Below, piece by piece: positions 26,563 through 34,727 of a DNA stretch of 64,000 bases. Source of the stretch: Bin87 sp965261925 (GTDB lineage Bacteria; Chloroflexota; Dehalococcoidia; Lucifugimonadales; UBA3495); NCBI GenBank assembly GCA_965261925.1, contig OZ253486.1, positions 2,418,001 to 2,482,000 on the forward strand, given 5' to 3'. The notes below the pieces were generated by a model. That model was not told where the DNA came from, ran no database searches, and saw nothing but the letters and a program-made list of their open reading frames with translations. The translations under genes and the position numbers were made by a program. Every line of letters begins with the position of its first letter. Within the stretch, counting starts at the first letter, position 1.

Positions 26563-27856
26563 TTTCTTCGGTCACGCGGCGGCCCGGCGAACGGCGCCGG
26601 TATTCCTCGTGGTGTTGCTGGTGGTGGTCGCTGGTCTGGCCTGCTCGTCCCAATCCCCCAACATCGGCAAGTTCTACAAGGGTCGGATACTCCATGTCAG
26701 CGTCGCGGCATTGGAGCGCACCGATGAGCTCCGCTGGACTACGTCGACCCGCTATCCCGCTCAGGGAGCCGTCGACGAGCCTCTCTACAGGATTACGCCT
26801 CAGTCCGCCGAAAACGAACTCGTCCTCGTGCGTGTGAAGGTCGAAAACCACACGGCCACCAGCGCCATCGTCAACGTTGACCGCGATTCGGCCCAGTTGC
26901 GGGATTTCTTCCAGGGTCGGTATTCGCCAATCAACGTCGGCGCTCTGGCGCAGGAAGCAGACGTTCCCGAAAAGCCGTCCGATCGTTGCAACGTCCCGGT
27001 GAATCCCGAAACGCCATCAGAATGCGTCCGGTTCCTCTGGAACGCTACCTACGAAGAAGCGCAGCTTTACGGCGGTGACCTGAGTACGACATCCGTGCCG
27101 GATATATCGGCTTTCACGGTTCGAGTGAATGGTACGGAGGTGGCCTTGGTCGGCGACCCGGTGGTATCAAGCAACACAGTGACCCTAACCTTGGCTGATG
27201 GAGTTGCCAGTAAAGACATAGTAACGGTGAGCTACAATGGCTCGGTTGAAAACCGGCTGCAAGACCGGGCGGGTAACTCGGTGGCGGCCTTGGACGATCA
27301 GTTCGTGACGCACATCGAGGAAGGCTTCACGCCGCTTGTTGTGATGATGCGCAACATCGATAATAACGGGGCATTCGACGCAGTAGCTGCCACAGACAAT
27401 TACAACAGCGACGTCACCTACTGGTGGTATCGGATCCAGCCTGACGAGACTTGTGCTAATGCACCACCCGATGACGCCCAGGATTACATTGAGGGAAAGC
27501 CCGTCAACCTGACGGACGACCACATAGGCCAGTACGTGTGTTTCTGGTCAAATGATATAAAGTCAGGATACGCAAGCCAGGGCCGCTCGACCCAGGTTAG
27601 AGGCACCACTGTGCAGGGCCAAACGCCGCCAGATTTCCCGGAAACCAATGATACGTCCCGTCCCTCCCTCTACTCGGCAATGGTCGATGGTGGTACGCTG
27701 ATGCTGGTATACACTGAAGCGAAGATAGTCCAGCGGGCCCAGGAACTGCCCAAGGGCACCGGCCTGGATGGTTGGATGGTGTTCGAAGTGCCCAGGGACA
27801 CCGAGTTCCGCTCTTTCCGCTGGGGCTCCGGCGACACCATCATCGTCGATTTCTGA
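26555..27856 (+). CDS. Lipoprotein with SwmB-like repeat inserted in a DUF4352-like domain
   Basis: 433 residues, exported and lipid-anchored: the hydrophobic signal ends in VAGLAC, Cys30. Residues about 85-125 (VLVRVKVENHTATSAI) and about 402-433 (GWMVFEVPRDTEF, GDTIIVDF) look like the two halves of one small beta-sandwich domain of the DUF4352 kind. Between them, residues about 165-250 resemble a SwmB repeat (PDISAFTVRVNGTEV, VTLTLADGVASKDIVTVSY, DRAGNSVAALDD). A second module of about 255-345 follows, then a partial SwmB start at 370-390. Codons in the inserted part look less GC-biased than the ends. Function unknown; probably a surface adhesion or binding protein. Confidence 0.6.
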   Translation: MINFFGHAAARRTAPVFLVVLLVVVAGLACSSQSPNIGKFYKGRILHVSVAALERTDELRWTTSTRYPAQGAVDEPLYRITPQSAENELVLVRVKVENHTATSAIVNVDRDSAQLRDFFQGRYSPINVGALAQEADVPEKPSDRCNVPVNPETPSECVRFLWNATYEEAQLYGGDLSTTSVPDISAFTVRVNGTEVALVGDPVVSSNTVTLTLADGVASKDIVTVSYNGSVENRLQDRAGNSVAALDDQFVTHIEEGFTPLVVMMRNIDNNGAFDAVAATDNYNSDVTYWWYRIQPDETCANAPPDDAQDYIEGKPVNLTDDHIGQYVCFWSNDIKSGYASQGRSTQVRGTTVQGQTPPDFPETNDTSRPSLYSAMVDGGTLMLVYTEAKIVQRAQELPKGTGLDGWMVFEVPRDTEFRSFRWGSGDTIIVDF

Positions 27857-27954
27857 TTGCGGCTTGCGCGGACTGTCTGCTCGTGGGCGACGTGAGCTCC
27901 GCGGGCGAGCCGATCCGAAGCCTTGGGGGCGCTCTGCCTGGCCCGTTGGTTTGA

Positions 27955-28563
27955 ATGATCCGACCCGAAGGCATCGGCGCCACACCAGTTGGACGGCGCG
28001 CATTCCACCTGGTGGCCGCTAGCTTCACCACGCTATTGGCCCTCGCCATTCCCGAGCATGCCTACATGACCATCGTGGGCGGCGGCGCTTTGCTCTCGTT
28101 GGCCGTGGACGTGGGTCGCCAGCGCGTCGGGCCGATCAATCGCGCTTATGTGGGGATATTCCGATCCATCCTGAAACCGTCGGAATCCACGGATATAACC
28201 GGCGCTACCTACCTGTTGTTCGCGATCTTCTTCGCGTTCTATTTCTTTGGCCCGGAGATTGCGATACCGGTGTTGATGTTCGTGGCAGTGGGCGATCCGG
28301 TAGCCGCTTTGGTCGGTCCGCGCTGCCCCGGTCCGCGCCTTTGGGGCAAATCCCCCATCGGCAGCCTCGCGTTTGTCGTCGCCTCAATGGCTGTCTGGGC
28401 CATCTTGGTAGCTGCGGGGTTCGGGTCTTGGTCAGTGGCAGTGGTTGTCACCGCCGTCCTGGCCGCTGCCGTCGAACTAGCGCCGTTCCCATTGGATGAC
28501 AACCTGACGGTACCGTTGATCGCGGGAGGCTTTATGATGCTGGCGCGAGTCGCGGGCTGGTAG
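27955..28563 (+). CDS. Dolichol/phytol/diacylglycerol kinase-like membrane protein
   Basis: 202 residues with about six membrane spans. The CTP-dependent lipid-kinase family (SEC59/VTE5/DGK1-like) pattern is visible: RRAFHLVAA near the start, VAVGDPVAALVGPR, WGKSPIGSLAFV and the late PLDDNLTVPLIAGG. Such enzymes phosphorylate polyprenols, phytol or diacylglycerol using CTP. It may salvage a lipid alcohol; substrate uncertain. Spacing of 98 bases from the lipoprotein gene. Confidence 0.78.
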   Translation: MIRPEGIGATPVGRRAFHLVAASFTTLLALAIPEHAYMTIVGGGALLSLAVDVGRQRVGPINRAYVGIFRSILKPSESTDITGATYLLFAIFFAFYFFGPEIAIPVLMFVAVGDPVAALVGPRCPGPRLWGKSPIGSLAFVVASMAVWAILVAAGFGSWSVAVVVTAVLAAAVELAPFPLDDNLTVPLIAGGFMMLARVAGW

Positions 28564-28574
28564 TCGCGCCCGGC

Positions 28575-29924
28575 CTAAGCTGCGGCGCCGTCGTACTCCA
28601 CGACGTCCGCCCGCTGCCGCTGGAAGTTGAGGTATGCCGCCTTCGACATCGCCGGCCGGAACGACGCGGTCACTCGCTTCGCGCCTTCCGCGTTGTCGGC
28701 AAGCAGGTCAATCACCGACATCGCCATGATCTTCGCCGGATTCACCACCGCCTGCTGGTAATCCGTGACCAAGTACTCCGAGCTGTGCCCCGCCCCCTGC
28801 GCTCCGCCCGTGTACGGGTGAATCGCGGGAATGATGTGGCTAAGGTCACCCATGTCGGTGGAGCCGCCCCGGTTTCTTGTGGGTGGCATCATCAGCACCC
28901 GGTTTTCTTGCAGTAGGTCCTTGGCGTTCCCTCGGAATACGTCCAAAAGCTGTTGGTCATGGCGCATCGGCAGGTATCCGGGTATGTTGGTGATCGACAC
29001 CGACGCTCCTACTGCCAACGCTCCCGATCGGAAGCACCGGTCCACAATGTCGGAGTATCGCACCACGGCCTCCGGAGTACCGGACCTGACGCGCCATTCC
29101 AGCCTAACGTCCGACGGCACCGAGTTCACCGCTTGGCCCCCGTGCGTCATGATCCCGTGGATCCGCACCGTGTCCTGCTCCCGGTAGAGCTCGCGGTTCG
29201 CGTTGATCGCCTGCAACGCAAGGTTTGCCGCGTTCAGCGCGTTGATGCCGAGGTGCGGGGAAGAGCCCGCATGCGCCGCGCGTCCCATGAACCGCACGTA
29301 CTTGACCACATGCCCGTTGCTCGTACCGCCCATGGCAAACGCGTGCGATCCCATGTCGCTGGCGGTATGGCACATCATCGCGATGTCCACATCGTCGAAC
29401 TCGCCCAAACGGATCAGTTCCTGCTTCCCGCCCATGAATTCAATCTTGCCCGTCTCGCGCAGGTCGAGCCGCCGAGCAACCTCGATGAATTCCTCGGCCG
29501 GCACCGCGAACGGTACGATCTCCCCGCTCAGTTCGGGAAGCACTTCGGGCGCAGACAGTCCCATAATCGCGCCGAGCATCATCCCGATCTGACAGTGATG
29601 TCCACAGGCATGGGCCGCGTTGGTGGATTCGGCCGCAAAGGGGTGGCCGTCTACGATCAGGCTGTCCAGTTCCCCGATAATCGCCACCCGCGGGCCGGTT
29701 CCCGCCCCACCCTTCACGGTGCCCTTGAGCCCCGTCAAAGCCAATCCCGCTCGGAATTGTAGTCCCAGCTTCGCAAATTGCTCGGCGACCACCCGTGCCG
29801 TTCGGTATTCGCTGTACCCCGGTTCTGGGTGTTCCAGGATGTCTTTCGCCACCGCGATCAGATCGTCGCTGTGCCGGTCAATCGCAGCGCATGCCGCCTG
29901 CTTCAGTTCTTCGAGCGTGGCCAT
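28575..29924 (-). CDS. M20D-family amidohydrolase, copy 1 (AbgB-like)
   Basis: 449 residues from MATLEELK at 29924. Di-metal amidase/aminoacylase of the M20D branch. The metal motifs include AAHACGHHCQIGMMLG, AVPAEEFIE and the late GGAQGAGHSSEYLV. The dimerisation domain includes GRAAHAGSSPHLGINALNA. Family members hydrolyse N-acyl amino acids or p-aminobenzoyl-glutamate. Clearly homologous to the neighbouring gene at 30018-31349, so a tandem duplication. Substrate unknown. Confidence 0.87.
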   Translation of the reverse strand: MATLEELKQAACAAIDRHSDDLIAVAKDILEHPEPGYSEYRTARVVAEQFAKLGLQFRAGLALTGLKGTVKGGAGTGPRVAIIGELDSLIVDGHPFAAESTNAAHACGHHCQIGMMLGAIMGLSAPEVLPELSGEIVPFAVPAEEFIEVARRLDLRETGKIEFMGGKQELIRLGEFDDVDIAMMCHTASDMGSHAFAMGGTSNGHVVKYVRFMGRAAHAGSSPHLGINALNAANLALQAINANRELYREQDTVRIHGIMTHGGQAVNSVPSDVRLEWRVRSGTPEAVVRYSDIVDRCFRSGALAVGASVSITNIPGYLPMRHDQQLLDVFRGNAKDLLQENRVLMMPPTRNRGGSTDMGDLSHIIPAIHPYTGGAQGAGHSSEYLVTDYQQAVVNPAKIMAMSVIDLLADNAEGAKRVTASFRPAMSKAAYLNFQRQRADVVEYDGAAA

Positions 29925-30017
29925 TGAGTTAGTTCCGTTCAAGAATTGTGATTGTGGAATACCGATTGATCCGGCTCGCGCCCGAGTGGCGTGTTCAGCA
30001 GCGTAGCCCCGCAGCCG

Positions 30018-31349
30018 CTATCCCTCGGTATAAGATTCTTCGGCCGCCAGGGATCGCATGAAGTTCACGTATTCCCGCGAGGTCATGTCGGCCCGATGGT
30101 TGGCCACGACTTGGTTGGCTTCCTTCGCGCCGTCCGCCATAAGGTCGATGACGGTCGAAGCCATCGCTTTGGCCCCGGTGATCACGGCCATCTGGTAGTC
30201 CTGCACCACGTAGTCCGCGCCGTGACCGATGCCCGTGGCGCCTCCCACATACGGATGCAGGACCGGAATCAACGCGCTCACGTCGCCCATGTCGGTGCTG
30301 CCGGTTCTGTGCTCGGTGCGGCCGATGTTCTCGGCTCCCACCAGTTTTTCGGCGTTGGTGCGGAAAATCGCTTGCATCCGGTCGTCCTGCAGCATTGGCA
30401 GATACCCCGGGATGGTCTGGATGTTCACGGTCGCGCCCATCGCCATGGCCCCCGAGCGCAGGGCCCGGTCGACCTTGCGATTGGCGTCCTTGATCGCGTC
30501 AAGCGTTTTGCCTCGCACGAAGGTTTCCATACGTACGTCAGCCGGCACCGCGCTCACCGCTTCGCCGCCTTTCGTGATGATCGGATGCACGCGTACCGTG
30601 TCGGTGTCCAAGAACGTCTCGCGGTTGAAATGTATCGCAGACATCGCCAGTGTCGCCGCGTTCAGGGCGTTGATCCCCAGGTGCGGTGAGCCGCCGGCGT
30701 GGGCGCCCTTACCCACGAACTGTATCTTCTTGGCGACGGTCCCGTTGTTGGTACCGGTGAGGCACAGTTGCTTTTCGCTCGGTGTGCTGGTGGTGTGCAT
30801 CATCATCGCCAGGTGCACGTCATCGAATTCGCCCAGCCTGATGAATTCCGGTTTCCCGCCCAGGAATTCGATCTTGCCATCCCGTCGCAGCTGGTCCCGG
30901 TATTCGATCTCGATGTATTCCTCGGCTGGAACGGCCATGGACAATATGCGGCCGCTGAGGTGTGGCAGCACGTCATCACGCATCAGCGCTTTGGTCACTC
31001 CCAGCATCATGGCGATCTGGCAGTGGTGCCCGCACGCGTGGGCGGCTCCAGTTTCAGCGTTCGCATGGGGGTGCTCGTTGACGATCAGGCTGTCCAACTC
31101 TCCCATGATCGCCATGCTCGGCCCTTCGCTGCCGCCGATGATCTCTCCGCGCAGGCCGGTCATTCCCAAACCCGACCGGAAGGGTACTCCCATGGCCGCG
31201 AACTGCTCGCCAACCAACGCGGCGGTTCTGAATTCCCGAAACCCCGGCTCGGGGTTGGCCAGGATCTGCTGGGACAGGCCTATCAATTCCTCAGCGCGGG
31301 AGTCGATTTCGGCGAATGCCCGGTCCTTCAACTCGTCTTTCGTTGGCAT
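30018..31349 (-). CDS. M20D-family amidohydrolase, copy 2
   Basis: 443 residues. It carries the same motifs as copy 1: GAAHACGHHCQIAMMLG, AVPAEEYIE, GKGAHAGGSPHLGINALNA, STDMGDVSALIP and GGATGIGHGADYVV. It diverges most in residues 140-200 and at the C-terminus, suggesting a different substrate. The two genes are in the same direction with about 90 bases between them. Confidence 0.87.
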   Translation of the reverse strand: MPTKDELKDRAFAEIDSRAEELIGLSQQILANPEPGFREFRTAALVGEQFAAMGVPFRSGLGMTGLRGEIIGGSEGPSMAIMGELDSLIVNEHPHANAETGAAHACGHHCQIAMMLGVTKALMRDDVLPHLSGRILSMAVPAEEYIEIEYRDQLRRDGKIEFLGGKPEFIRLGEFDDVHLAMMMHTTSTPSEKQLCLTGTNNGTVAKKIQFVGKGAHAGGSPHLGINALNAATLAMSAIHFNRETFLDTDTVRVHPIITKGGEAVSAVPADVRMETFVRGKTLDAIKDANRKVDRALRSGAMAMGATVNIQTIPGYLPMLQDDRMQAIFRTNAEKLVGAENIGRTEHRTGSTDMGDVSALIPVLHPYVGGATGIGHGADYVVQDYQMAVITGAKAMASTVIDLMADGAKEANQVVANHRADMTSREYVNFMRSLAAEESYTEG

Positions 31350-31503
31350 TCAAAGCCCTCCGGGGCAATCTCAGGCCACACTCGGCGACCGCGCGCGAAT
31401 GGTAACATAACCCGTCGCCCCTGCCTAATAGGGTTGCCGAACGTCCGCAATGACCTCGCGTGGCAATCCGATCCGGATGCCACTGAAGCGCCGCGAATCC
31501 GTT

Positions 31504-31564
31504 GCCCGCCAAGTTATATCCGTAGCCCGCCAAGTTATATCCGTAGCCCGCCAAGTTATAATCG
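31504..31564 (+). repeat. Tandem 21-bp repeat, nearly three copies
   Basis: Units at 31504-31524 and 31525-31545 are identical (GCCCGCCAAGTTATATCCG plus TA). The third, at 31546-31564, matches through GCCCGCCAAGTTATA and then becomes ATCG, which creates a TATAAT. The array ends 4 bases before the glycerate kinase ATG. Confidence 0.9.
31557..31562 (+). promoter_or_regulatory. Candidate -10 element giving a leaderless transcript
   Basis: TATAAT formed in the third repeat copy. A start point 6-7 bases downstream falls on or beside the ATG at 31569, so the mRNA would be leaderless, in keeping with the lack of a ribosome-binding site. No good -35 element is seen. Confidence 0.45.
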
Positions 31565-31568
31565 AGCT

Positions 31569-32714
31569 ATGGCTCTGCGAATCGTCGTTTCACCACAGGC
31601 ATTCAAGCACAGCATCGGCGCACGCGAAGCCGCGTTGGCCATTCAACGGGGTATTCTCCAGGCCGCTCCCGACGCTGAAACCATCCTGATCCCGGTCGCC
31701 GACGGCGGCGACGGGACACTGGCGGCCCTCATCGATACTACCGGCGGCAGCTACCGTGAAGCCACGGTCACGGGCCCTCTGGGAGAGCCGCTCGCCGCCC
31801 GGTGGGGCGTGATGGGCGACGGTGAAACCGCGGTCATCGAGATGGCGCTGGCGTCCGGTTTGGCCCTGATTCCTGACGACCGCCGCGACCCGCTCCGAGC
31901 CACCACCCGGGGCACCGGGGAATTGATGCTCGCCGCCCTCGATGACGGCTATCGGCGTATCATCGTCGGCCTGGGCGGCAGCGCTACCAACGACGGCGGC
32001 GCCGGCATGGCGTCGGCCCTGGGTGCCCGGTTCCTGGATTCCCAAGACGGACAGTTGCCGGCCGGCGGAGCCGCTTTGGAAAACCTCACGAACGTCGACG
32101 CTTTAGCTTTGCATCCGGCGTTGTCGGAAACCACCATAGTCGGCGCGACGGATGTGACCAACCCTCTTTGTGGTGATACCGGCGCGTCCGCAATCTTTGG
32201 TCCCCAGAAGGGCGCAACCCCCGAAATGGTTTCCCAGTTGGATCGCTGCCTGGCGAATCTGGCCAGTGTGATCCGTTCGGATTTGGGCGTCGATGTTCTC
32301 AACACGCCCGGTTCGGGGGCGGCCGGCGGCTTGGGCGCCGGTTTGATCGCATTTGCTGGCGCCGAACTGCGCTCCGGAATCGACATGGTCTGCGATGTGC
32401 TCGACTTTGACCGAAACGTCCGGGGAGCCGATCTCGTGATCACCGGGGAAGGGCGTGCTGATCGCTCAACGGCTTTTGACAAGGCTCCGGTCGGTATCGC
32501 CCGCCGTGCCCGCCAGTTTGGTGTCCCCACCGTCCTAGTTGCCGGCAGTCTGGGCCCGGGCTACGAAACCCTCTATCAGCACGGAATCGACGCCATCGTG
32601 CCTATAGCGGAGGAGCCGGCGGATCTCGCATCCAGCCTCCGGCGCGGCTCCGAGCTCCTCGAGCGGGCTGCTGAACGGGCCGTTCGCCTTTACACCTTGG
32701 GACGCGCGGGATGA
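31569..32714 (+). CDS. Glycerate kinase (GarK/GlxK family)
   Basis: 381 residues. Phosphorylates glycerate with ATP, feeding glycolysis. The family blocks are SPQAFKHSIGAREAA (usually SFKGS), PVADGGDGTLAAL, GLGGSATNDGGAGMASALG, VTNPLCGDTGASAIFGPQKGA, GSGAAGGLGAGL and TGEGRADRSTAFDKAPVGIA. The ATG at 31569 is chosen because MALRIVVSPQ is the usual family start; the frame is open far upstream, but that is antisense to an amidohydrolase gene. The stop overlaps the next start. Confidence 0.9.
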   Translation: MALRIVVSPQAFKHSIGAREAALAIQRGILQAAPDAETILIPVADGGDGTLAALIDTTGGSYREATVTGPLGEPLAARWGVMGDGETAVIEMALASGLALIPDDRRDPLRATTRGTGELMLAALDDGYRRIIVGLGGSATNDGGAGMASALGARFLDSQDGQLPAGGAALENLTNVDALALHPALSETTIVGATDVTNPLCGDTGASAIFGPQKGATPEMVSQLDRCLANLASVIRSDLGVDVLNTPGSGAAGGLGAGLIAFAGAELRSGIDMVCDVLDFDRNVRGADLVITGEGRADRSTAFDKAPVGIARRARQFGVPTVLVAGSLGPGYETLYQHGIDAIVPIAEEPADLASSLRRGSELLERAAERAVRLYTLGRAG

Positions 32715-33160
32715 TGCGGGCGTTCATCCTGGACACGGAACATTGGCTCCCCAGGCAACCGGAGGACGTTTTCCATTTCTACGCCGACGCATTCAACCTG
32801 GAAAGGTTGACTCCGCCCTGGTTGCAATTCGAGGTGGCTACTCCGGCTCCAATTACCATGCAAGCCGGCGCCGAAATCGACTATCGTCTGCGGTTGCACG
32901 GTGTCTGGCTGAAGTGGCGCAGCCGCATCACCGCCTGGGATCCGCCGCACCGTTTCGTCGACGAGCAGGTTCAGGGGCCTTACCGCAGATGGATCCACGA
33001 ACACACTTTCGCACTCCACGAAGGCGGCACCCTGGTACGCGACCACGTGGAGTATGGGATGATCGGCGGCTGGTTGGCTGACCGCCTGCTGGTTCGCCGC
33101 GACCTGCAGCGGATATTCGCGTTCCGCCAGCAACGCCTGGCCGAGATTTTCAGCCCCTAG
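32711..33160 (+). CDS. SRPBCC-family (START-like) ligand-binding protein
   Basis: 149 residues. The helix-grip fold of the polyketide cyclase/YfcH-N type is suggested by LPRQPEDVFHFYADAFNLERLTPPWLQF, then YRLRLHGVWLKWRSRITAWDPPHRFVDEQ and a C-terminal helix. Overlaps the glycerate kinase stop by 4 bases, so co-translated. May bind a small hydrophobic ligand; function not defined. Confidence 0.75.
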   Translation: MMRAFILDTEHWLPRQPEDVFHFYADAFNLERLTPPWLQFEVATPAPITMQAGAEIDYRLRLHGVWLKWRSRITAWDPPHRFVDEQVQGPYRRWIHEHTFALHEGGTLVRDHVEYGMIGGWLADRLLVRRDLQRIFAFRQQRLAEIFSP

Positions 33161-33201
33161 AGTCTCCGCTGCGGCCCGACGCCGGTCAACCCGCTGTTAG
33201 A

Positions 33202-33603
33202 TCAACTGACTCGCGGGGACACGAACTGCAGCACGATGCCGGCCAGTTCCATGGCCCGTTCCGCGTCCACGTCGTCGAAGGCTTCCGACGGTATTCCGCT
33301 GGGCAAATATTCCGGGTACCTGGTGATGTCGTAGTACTTGTCCAGTTGCCGAGCGTCTGCTTTGATGGTGTCGAAGAACATCTCGAAAATCTTGGCGTCT
33401 TCACAAAGGTCGATCAACGAGTTGCCCCAAACGTCCTCCGCCCCGCGCCGGTACAAATAGGCCTTGACCGCCTTCTCCGCAGCCTGTTGGCTGAGGAAGC
33501 ACGCGACGTTGTAGCGCCCTCCCTCGCGATTGAAACCCGCGTCGTCAAGGTCTTGCTCGGCCTGTCGGAACCAGCGTGCGCCTTCGGCAGCGAAATCAGG
33601 CAT
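33202..33603 (-). CDS. HEPN-domain protein (putative toxin of an MNT/HEPN pair)
   Basis: 133 residues, all helical, COG2250-like HEPN: WFRQAEQDLDDAGFN, CFLSQQAAEKAVKAYLYRRG and YPEYLPSGIPSEAFDDVDAERA are the family landmarks. HEPN proteins of such pairs are often RNases, but the RxxxxH nuclease motif of the HepT type is not visible. The start overlaps the MNT gene by 8 bases. The pair directly follows the lactate operon on the same strand. Confidence 0.8.
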   Translation of the reverse strand: MPDFAAEGARWFRQAEQDLDDAGFNREGGRYNVACFLSQQAAEKAVKAYLYRRGAEDVWGNSLIDLCEDAKIFEMFFDTIKADARQLDKYYDITRYPEYLPSGIPSEAFDDVDAERAMELAGIVLQFVSPRVS

Positions 33604-33937
33604 CGAAAATCACTCTCCCCCGTTTGCAGGCTTGGGCCAGCGCCGGCAGCGTGTCCTGCAACTCTTCGAATTCGGACGGCGTGTACACCTGTGCCCTCAT
33701 GCCGACCTGCGAACCTATGTGGTAGGCGAAGAAGTCCGCGCGCCGCCCGAACGGACGGTCCGTTTCGTGGACAAACACCAAGTCGATGGTGCTGCTCGGC
33801 GAGTAATCGCCGCTCACCATGTCCCCGGTTAGGATCGCCTTCTCGATGCCCAGCGTCGGCAGCACGTCCATTATCTCTGATAGTTGCTGTTCCATCATTT
33901 GCCGTCTGAACTGGATGAACCCTACTCGCATCGGCAT
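33596..33937 (-). CDS. MNT-family minimal nucleotidyltransferase, degenerate motif
   Basis: 113 residues. The MNT partner of the HEPN gene. Normal MNT proteins have GSxxxGxxxxxSDxDL. Here residues 38-53 read GDMVSGDYSPSSTIDL, so the Ser after Gly is Asp39 and the first metal Asp is Thr50, while Asp52 stays. Nucleotide transfer may therefore be lost or altered. The start lies 4 bases after the LutC stop, with AAGGAG inside the end of LutC. Confidence 0.72.
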   Translation of the reverse strand: MPMRVGFIQFRRQMMEQQLSEIMDVLPTLGIEKAILTGDMVSGDYSPSSTIDLVFVHETDRPFGRRADFFAYHIGSQVGMRAQVYTPSEFEELQDTLPALAQACKRGRVIFDA

Positions 33938-33941
33938 TACC

Positions 33942-34724
33942 CTACTCCTTGTTCAACAGCACCATGTGGACCTCGCGGGGGCCATGCACGCCCACTACGA
34001 TAGTCTGCTCAATGTCGGCGGTGCGACTGGGACCGGTGATGAAATTCAGGTAGCTGCCCATGTCGCCCCCGTTCCGCACGTACTCCAGCCGTCGCAGGGC
34101 GAGCAGGTCGTCCAGGGTACCTAGAAGATCCGAAGGCCGGACAATCGCCACGTGCACCGGCGGCACCACCGACACCAGCCGGCTCAGGCCCCGCCTTGGC
34201 AATACGACCACCGACCCCGTTTCCGCAATGGCATAGTCGGCGCCGGTTATTCCCATGCCCGACTCGGCCAGTCGTTGCCGCACCTCTGTCCGACTGGCTG
34301 GGCCGTCATATACCGCGGGCCAACATAGCCCGCCAACACCGGCGATTGCGGCATCCACCGGGATGGATTCGAACACCGGCTGTTCCGACCTCGCCACTGA
34401 CGTCGCCCCCAGGCGCCGAACCAACGACACGACATAATCCAGTGCTTCCTCCCCTCCCTCGCACCGGCGCACGTTCCACCCTCGCAAGCCGGCAATCTCC
34501 GCCATTTGGTCCAGCAGTTTCGGAGTCTCCTGGGCAATCCGCGCCTGTACGTCTTCCGCCCGTGTTTCCAGCGTGGCGAGCTCTTGCGTCAGGACGTCGT
34601 ATGGTTCCGAAGGCGGGCCGGCATCCCTGTCCAGCGCCGCCCGGACTGTCTCCCTAAATTGTTCCGATGGGATACCCATTGAACCGCTTTGGGTCGAGTT
34701 GTTGCGTATGAATGGGATACCCAT
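33942..34724 (-). CDS. lutC: LutC-like LUD-domain protein (lactate utilisation)
   Basis: 260 residues from the ATG at 34724, 3 bases after the LutB stop; an alternative ATG at 34679 would give 245. The LUD domain includes ITGADYAIAETGSVVV and PPVHVAIVRPSDL, then NFITGPSRTADIEQTIVVGVHGP near the end. LutC forms the L-lactate dehydrogenase complex with the two Fe-S proteins encoded upstream. The first 15 residues partly repeat (MGIP twice), leaving the start uncertain. Confidence 0.87.
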   Translation of the reverse strand: MGIPFIRNNSTQSGSMGIPSEQFRETVRAALDRDAGPPSEPYDVLTQELATLETRAEDVQARIAQETPKLLDQMAEIAGLRGWNVRRCEGGEEALDYVVSLVRRLGATSVARSEQPVFESIPVDAAIAGVGGLCWPAVYDGPASRTEVRQRLAESGMGITGADYAIAETGSVVVLPRRGLSRLVSVVPPVHVAIVRPSDLLGTLDDLLALRRLEYVRNGGDMGSYLNFITGPSRTADIEQTIVVGVHGPREVHMVLLNKE

Positions 34725-34727
34725 GTG

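Noticed and set aside
31504..31564. CRISPR-like array.
   Set aside because: The units are directly adjacent without spacers; it is a simple tandem repeat.
30699..31568. Long upstream extension of the glycerate kinase frame (to 671 residues).
   Set aside because: It is antisense to the M20D amidohydrolase and has the His/Arg/Pro-rich composition of a shadow frame. The family start MALRIVVSPQ is at 31569.
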